Source: Linnemannia elongata
Lineage: Eukaryota; Mortierellomycota; Mortierellomycetes; Mortierellales; Mortierellaceae
NCBI GenBank assembly: GCA_036320915.1
Contig: JAXBDG010000010.1
Coordinates: 1,364,001 to 1,428,000 of the forward strand
Length of the DNA: 64,000 bases
Direction: 5' to 3'
Below are positions 59,044-64,000 of the stretch, one piece after another. The notes below the pieces were generated by a model, which saw only the letters and a program-made list of their open reading frames with translations, ran no database searches and was not told the origin of the DNA. The position numbers and the translations under genes are program-made. The first letter of the stretch is position 1. Each line of letters starts with the position of its first letter.

Positions 59044-62000
59044 ATGGAGTATGAGCTCTACAATCTCAGAATGCAGCGACTTAAGGATACCAAACTCTCC
59101 ATCTATATCTCTCCCATGGCCAAGGCCAGCCTTCAAGCTAAGGACAACGAGGTCTTCCCACTCATGGAAAAATTGCAAGAGTTCTTGACCAGTGATCGCC
59201 AGGTCATGTTAATCCTGGGAGACTCCGGAGCAGGCAAATCGACTTTTAACAAACATCTCGAGCATCGACTTTGGACAGAGTACAGGTGTGGCGAGCCTAT
59301 TCCTCTTTTCATCAATCTCCCAGCTCTTGAGAGACCGGCCAGGGACCTGATGGGCGAGCAGCTGAAAGAGCACAACTTTTCAGAGGAGCAGATCCAAGAA
59401 CTGAAGCAACGTCGGCAGTTCATTGTCATCTGCGATGGATATGACGAGAGCCAGCTCACTGTCAACATTCACAACTCCAACAGGTTCAACACCTCTGGAC
59501 AGTGGAATATCAAGCTTATTATCAGTTGCAGAAGCCAGTACCTTGGTCAGGACTACCGTGGCCGCTTTGAGCCCCATGAAGGTAGTCACTACAACCGCTC
59601 TGGCTTCGATCTGCTCCAAGAGGCCGTCATCGCCCCTTTTTCAACAGAGCAGATCAAGGACTACGTCAAGCAGTATGTTCCCTTGGAGCCAAGGACCTGG
59701 TGCGCCGAGGACTACATGGAAAAGCTGAAGACCATCCCAAACCTCATCGACCTAGTCAAGAATCCGTTCCTGCTCTCACTCGCATTGGAAGCACTTCCAG
59801 GCGTGATAGAGGGCAGGCAGGATCTGTCGACCATCAGGATTACCCGCGCTCAGCTCTACGACACTTTCGTGCAGCACTGGAGCAATGTCAATAAGCGACG
59901 ACTTCAGAGTAGCACGTTGTCCACGGAAGATCGTGCCGTCTTTGAGGACCTTTTGGATGCAGGGTTTTTTTCGACAAGCATTGACTATTCTACACGACTA
60001 GCGCTGGCAATCTTTGAGCAGCAGGACGGAAATCCGATTGTCCAGTATGTTCACCGCAAGGACAAGGACACGTGGAGAGCACAGTTCTTTGGGAAAGACT
60101 CCGAAGCCCGACTCCTACGAGACTCGAGTCCTTTAGTCCGCGCCGGCAACCTGCACGGCTTCCTTCATCGATCTATGCTTGAATACTTTTTCTCGCGTGC
60201 CATCTTTGACCCTAGCAGTCAAGGCGACGATGAGGGATCAACACCCCAGACCAATCCTGTTTCATTCGATGGCCAGGTGTTCGCCACCAACAACCCTTTG
60301 TTCACACGTAACCTACTTGCCGAGCCATCTGTGATCCAATTCTTGAGCGATCGCGTGAGGCAGAGTGCCAAGTGCAAGCAGTATTTCCTAGCGGTCATCG
60401 AGTTGTCCAAGTCGAACGCTCAAGCAAGCCAAGCTGCGGCTAACGCCATTACGATCCTGGTTCGAGCCGGTGTGCAATTTCATGGCGCCGATCTTCGAGG
60501 CATTAGCGTTCCAGGAGCGGACCTGACCGGTGGGCAGTTTGACTCGGCACAACTACAGGATGCCGACCTGTCAGGCGTCAACCTCTCAAAGGCTTGGATT
60601 CGACAGACCAATCTCAACAGGGCGTGTATGGATGGAACTCGGTTTGAAGAACTGCCGTACTTGGAGAACCTGGAGGAAGTCTGGTCATGTGTCTTTTCGC
60701 CAGACGGCAAGCTTCTTGCGGCAGGTCTGGGCAACGGCAACATCGGCATCTACGACACTTCAACTTGGACGAGGATTGAGGTGTTTCAAGGGCACCAGCA
60801 AGCTGTTACAAGTCTTGCTTACTCGCCGAGCAGCCAAAAACTTCTTTCTGGCAGCAACGACAAAACAGCATGGCTTTGGGACAGCGAGACTGGATCAACC
60901 GATCTCATTTTGGAGGGACACTCATACGATGTGAAGGCGGTGGCGTTCTCACCAACGGGTCAGCAAGTTGCTACGGCTAGTAATGACAAGTCGGTGCGAC
61001 TCTGGGACGCTCGGACTGGTGCTTCCGTTTTCATTTTAGCCCACAGTGCTGACATCGTTACCAGCATTGCCTATTCACCGGCTGGAAACACCATCGCCTC
61101 CACCGGCTTTGATGAAACGATCCGAATATTCGACACACTCACCGGGTTGCTTGTGATGGAGTCTTGCAGGGGCGGCGAATGGATTACATGTTTGACATAT
61201 TCACTTGACGGTTGGCGAATCGCTACAGGCTCGTCAGGAGGCCGCCTGCAGCTGTGGGAGGCAGCAGTGACCACTCTGGAGTGCGGACGGAAGTGGGCAG
61301 CTCACACATCTGACATCGCCAGTGTCACCTTTTCACCCGACGAGCGATGGATCGCCTCCTCCAGTCTGGATCGAACAGTGAAGCTGTGGGACTCTCGTTC
61401 AGGCTTACTTGTCTCATCATTTGTCAGCCATACTGCCCTTGTCAGCTGCGTTCGGTTTTCACCGGATGGTTCGCATATCGCCTCAGCTAGCAAAGACAAG
61501 ACTCTGCGGCTGTGGGAGGTGAACTCTTCAAGCCTGGGACTCGACTCGTATGAGTTACCAGACCAACAGTTATGTGCAACATACTCTCCGGACGGACGGC
61601 AGCTCATCGCTGGCAGTCAGCGGAGACCCATGCGACAGCTCGACGCGGATTCGGGAGACGTCGATTATGTTTTTCCTGATCATATGCACGATACAGATTG
61701 CATTGCATTCTCTCCGGACGGCCTTCAGCTAGCCATCGGTGGTGGCGGCGAAGAAGTGACGCTCTGGAGCGTCATATCCCGCTCTGCATCCTTTGTGCTA
61801 AGTGGGCACGAATTCCCCGTAGATTCTGTAGCCTTCTCACCTTGCAGTCGCTGGCTTGCTTCCGGAGGTATGGATGGCACGGTGCGACTTTGGGATACTC
61901 GTTCAGGTGCAGGTCATATTCTGATTGGCCTTAGGGGATTTGTACAGAGTGTTGCTTTTTCTCCGGATGGTCGTTGGATTGCATCGGCATGCAATTTTGA

Positions 62001-62613
62001 GAAGCTCCAACTCTGGGACGTCGCCACTGGCGAGCTCAAGGCAGATAAGAAGATCGATATTGGTCGGCTCGGAGAGAATTCTGTCGCTTATAAACCCGGC
62101 TGTCTCCAGCTCGCCTCCTGCCACGGAGACGGAACCATTCGACTTTGGGACGACGACCAGCAACTCCAAGGTTTCCGATATATCTTGAAGCAGGACCAGG
62201 AGAGCTACCAGTTTGCGTTTTCATCCTGCGCGCAGTGGGTAGCAACAGCTCACCGCACCTGTGTTCGCCTTTGGAGATTGCCCTCCCCGGATCAGGATCA
62301 ACAGGCGTTACCGCTGCGGGATCAAGATTGTGTGTCAGTCATTGAAGGGTTCACAAAAGTCATTGTAGACGTTGTTTGGAGACCCAACAAGTTGGAGTTT
62401 GTGACGGTAAGTCATGAAGGATCGATCCGCGCCTGGCGAGTAGTGGAGGACAGGGATGGGTCAGGAAGAGTTTCTGTTGAATTGGTGTGGTCGTCTGGGC
62501 CTGCTGTGCTAGTCGTCTCTGGTGCCGTCCTCGATGATGTTGTCGGTCTCAGTGCGATTAATCGCAGGTTGCTCGAGCAGCGTGGCGCTACTGGATCGGC
62601 GTCATTCAATTAA
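59044..62613 (+). CDS. NACHT - pentapeptide - WD40 STAND ATPase (NLR-like)
   Basis: Single exon of 1189 residues. The NACHT NTPase has Walker A GDSGAGKST (residues 59-67) and Walker B FIVICDGYDE (residues 126-135), with the usual LINLPAL-like strand between. A helical arm follows (to ~470), then pentapeptide repeats at ~480-535 (GADLRGISVPGADLTGG, DADLSGVNLSKAW). About fourteen WD40 repeats at ~540-1165 (KTAWLWD, SVRLWD, TVKLWD, TLRLWE, TVRLWD, TIRLWD) suggest two seven-bladed propellers. STAND proteins of this type are signal-transducing switches, in fungi linked with non-self recognition; the WD40 part probably senses the ligand. The protein starts only ~58 residues before the P-loop and has no N-terminal effector domain, which suggests 5' truncation. 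Confidence 0.85.
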   Translation: MEYELYNLRMQRLKDTKLSIYISPMAKASLQAKDNEVFPLMEKLQEFLTSDRQVMLILGDSGAGKSTFNKHLEHRLWTEYRCGEPIPLFINLPALERPARDLMGEQLKEHNFSEEQIQELKQRRQFIVICDGYDESQLTVNIHNSNRFNTSGQWNIKLIISCRSQYLGQDYRGRFEPHEGSHYNRSGFDLLQEAVIAPFSTEQIKDYVKQYVPLEPRTWCAEDYMEKLKTIPNLIDLVKNPFLLSLALEALPGVIEGRQDLSTIRITRAQLYDTFVQHWSNVNKRRLQSSTLSTEDRAVFEDLLDAGFFSTSIDYSTRLALAIFEQQDGNPIVQYVHRKDKDTWRAQFFGKDSEARLLRDSSPLVRAGNLHGFLHRSMLEYFFSRAIFDPSSQGDDEGSTPQTNPVSFDGQVFATNNPLFTRNLLAEPSVIQFLSDRVRQSAKCKQYFLAVIELSKSNAQASQAAANAITILVRAGVQFHGADLRGISVPGADLTGGQFDSAQLQDADLSGVNLSKAWIRQTNLNRACMDGTRFEELPYLENLEEVWSCVFSPDGKLLAAGLGNGNIGIYDTSTWTRIEVFQGHQQAVTSLAYSPSSQKLLSGSNDKTAWLWDSETGSTDLILEGHSYDVKAVAFSPTGQQVATASNDKSVRLWDARTGASVFILAHSADIVTSIAYSPAGNTIASTGFDETIRIFDTLTGLLVMESCRGGEWITCLTYSLDGWRIATGSSGGRLQLWEAAVTTLECGRKWAAHTSDIASVTFSPDERWIASSSLDRTVKLWDSRSGLLVSSFVSHTALVSCVRFSPDGSHIASASKDKTLRLWEVNSSSLGLDSYELPDQQLCATYSPDGRQLIAGSQRRPMRQLDADSGDVDYVFPDHMHDTDCIAFSPDGLQLAIGGGGEEVTLWSVISRSASFVLSGHEFPVDSVAFSPCSRWLASGGMDGTVRLWDTRSGAGHILIGLRGFVQSVAFSPDGRWIASACNFEKLQLWDVATGELKADKKIDIGRLGENSVAYKPGCLQLASCHGDGTIRLWDDDQQLQGFRYILKQDQESYQFAFSSCAQWVATAHRTCVRLWRLPSPDQDQQALPLRDQDCVSVIEGFTKVIVDVVWRPNKLEFVTVSHEGSIRAWRVVEDRDGSGRVSVELVWSSGPAVLVVSGAVLDDVVGLSAINRRLLEQRGATGSASFN

Positions 62614-63313
62614 AACTTAAGCCAAGTCGATACTCCCTTGCATTTGCCGTAGCGTTTTTATTAAATATCTCTTTATATATACTGCTGAACGCTATCCCCT
62701 TGTTTTTTGCATTCACGCTAGCTCATCATGCGCGCTCTCTTCTGAATAAACAAACTTCCTCTATTCAACCCTTCTCAGGTACGAAAGTGATGACAGAAGC
62801 ACGCTGAACCCAGACTCTTGTGAAAATTGTCATCCAAGGAGAAGATCCAAAAAATCAAAGAAAGAGACAGCCTTTGCCACTCTTGTAGATATACATGTTC
62901 GACACTGAATTCTTGCCCTGCGTGCAAAGTCGACACATGCAAGAATGTCAAAAAAGAAAACAGTCACTATTGGGCGTCACATCGGCCACAGCCAACACGC
63001 GTTTCGTCGCCTTGTCCATGAACTCGCCCATCTCCCCTGTACTACATCTCTCGTCGGCATTGCCTTCCGTTTATCTGGGCCATTTTTTTGGTTCTATTCG
63101 CATGATGTGTTCATTTCTACGTTCTGCGAAACCTAAAAGAGCAAAAGGTACTCTCTCGGCCTCGTGCCTCTCATACTTATCAGACATCGTCATACCAAAA
63201 GTCGACAAGAAAACACTGGTTTTCGCGCACGAGGGAAGAATATAAAAAGAAAACGTATAAATCCAAAGTCCATTATTTCCCTCCTCATCATTCAACCTCT
63301 CACTCACTCGAAA
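62614..63313. other. intergenic region containing the second copy of the shared segment
   Basis: About 700 bp. 62827-63021 is an open frame encoding a Cys-rich peptide (CHSCRYTCSTLNSCPACK, then CKNVKK), part of which is duplicated at 57.0 kb. The promoter of the small membrane protein follows. Confidence 0.5.
63191..63248 (+). promoter_or_regulatory. shared promoter block and TATA box (copy 3)
   Basis: cataccaaaagtcgacaaga (63191-63210) with core GTCGACA at 63201-63207 and TATAAAAA at 63241-63248, about 70 bp before the ATG. Spacing from core to TATA is 40 bp here and 36 bp in copy 1. Confidence 0.6.
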
Positions 63314-63836
63314 ATGGACACCAACCGCAAAGATGACTACAATACAGAGGCAGAGCCTTTGCTCGATCTTTACGACATCCCTCACGCTTCGTCTTCTAGT
63401 TCTCATGATCAACAACAGACTCTACCACCAGGGTATTACGTCGATATGACTGATATCGACAGCACCACCAAGGATGCCCATCATTCCACTTCACCTGCCG
63501 CTGTGGTCGCCCCTGTCCATCCTCAATGTAAGTATTTTTCTATTCCACAATTTCTCTATTTTTTTTACAACGTGCGCTTTCTCTCGTCTTCACTGCCATG
63601 ACAAAAAAAAATCTGCTCATTCATCCCCTCTTCCACTTATCCAACATATAGGCACATGCCAACAACAGTGCCCCTGCCAGCAGTGGCATTCAAGCAGAGT
63701 ATCAGTGTCTAAGGGACCTTGGGAATTGGTTAATGAGCGATTCGGCGTACGTGGTGTCATCTGCGTCGCCATACTCTTTCCCATAGTTATGGTGTTCATC
63801 ATGTCCTTATGCCTCAAGTTCATGTTTTTTTGTTAA
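63314..63836 (+). CDS. small single-pass membrane protein, short paralogue of the 55172 gene
   Basis: Two exons, 63314-63527 and 63652-63836, give 132 residues. The N-terminal part matches the cytoplasmic domain of the larger paralogue: a EAEPLLD segment, LPPGYYVDMTDIDSTTKDAH, and a Cys-rich stretch CTCQQQCPCQQ across the exon junction, with the intron in the same place and phase (phase 1, t|gc of Cys). After that it has only one hydrophobic helix (GVRGVICVAILFPIVMVFIM) and ends; there is no beta-solenoid ectodomain. Function is unknown. It could be a truncated duplicate that is still expressed, since promoter, start, splice sites and stop are all intact. Confidence 0.7.
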
Positions 63837-64000
63837 ACCACTACATTTTTCCACTGAGACTCTCTGCCCCTAGAGCCCTTTCGGTAGCACCATTGTGTCT
63901 ACCACAGCATAAATCAAGGGTGTAACCCCCTCCTCGAAGCGCCTTTGAACGTAAAGAGCGCCTAATGTCAAATGTCTATAAATCAATAAATAAAACAAGC
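63837..64000. other. 3' flank of the last gene
   Basis: Only 164 bp. It contains AATAAATAAA near 63983-63994, a likely polyadenylation signal for the small membrane protein gene. Confidence 0.4.

Overview
The window is nuclear DNA of a filamentous fungus. The genes carry short GT-AG introns (about 75 to 630 bp), polypyrimidine-rich promoters and large families of F-box/LRR, Kelch and NACHT-pentapeptide-WD40 proteins. That combination suggests an early-diverging fungus of the Mortierella/Linnemannia type (Mortierellomycota). This placement is inference from gene content; no rRNA or other marker is present.

Left flank, 1-26.9 kb: (1) the 3' part of a gene for a protein like the glycosyltransferase-like N-terminal domain of plant L-arabinokinase; (2) two neighbouring minus-strand F-box/LRR-type paralogues, one lacking the F-box; (3) a four-exon SPO71/Mug56-like multi-PH-domain protein; (4) a huge eight-exon secreted cysteine-repeat protein (2946 residues by my splice model); (5) a third F-box/LRR gene.

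Centre, 26,931-43,630: a 16.7-kb transposable element bounded by a 10-bp direct repeat (attcactccc) and by near-identical inverted repeats of about 3.3 kb. Its main gene can be spliced through eight exons, with phase kept at every junction, into one protein of about 1587 residues: a Ulp1/SENP-type (C48) cysteine protease, then a FAR1-like zinc domain, a MULE DDE transposase and a SWIM zinc finger. Two other minus-strand genes encode small proteins with paired Cys/His clusters. The outer 600 bp of each inverted repeat holds about nine copies of a palindromic motif, TTACA-N4-TGTAA, which are good candidates for transposase binding sites. This element is the most interesting object in the window.

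Right flank, 43.6-64 kb: a decayed F-box/LRR fragment; a tandem Kelch cluster (one pseudogene, two intact signal-peptide/Kelch/TM genes); a type II membrane protein with a DUF4097-like beta-solenoid ectodomain; a decayed copy and a short intact paralogue of that gene, all three sharing a promoter block; and between the copies a STAND/NLR-like NACHT-pentapeptide-WD40 protein that looks truncated at its 5' end.

Gene models come from reading splice sites by eye; all multi-exon models keep the reading frame. No tRNA, rRNA or CRISPR array was found.
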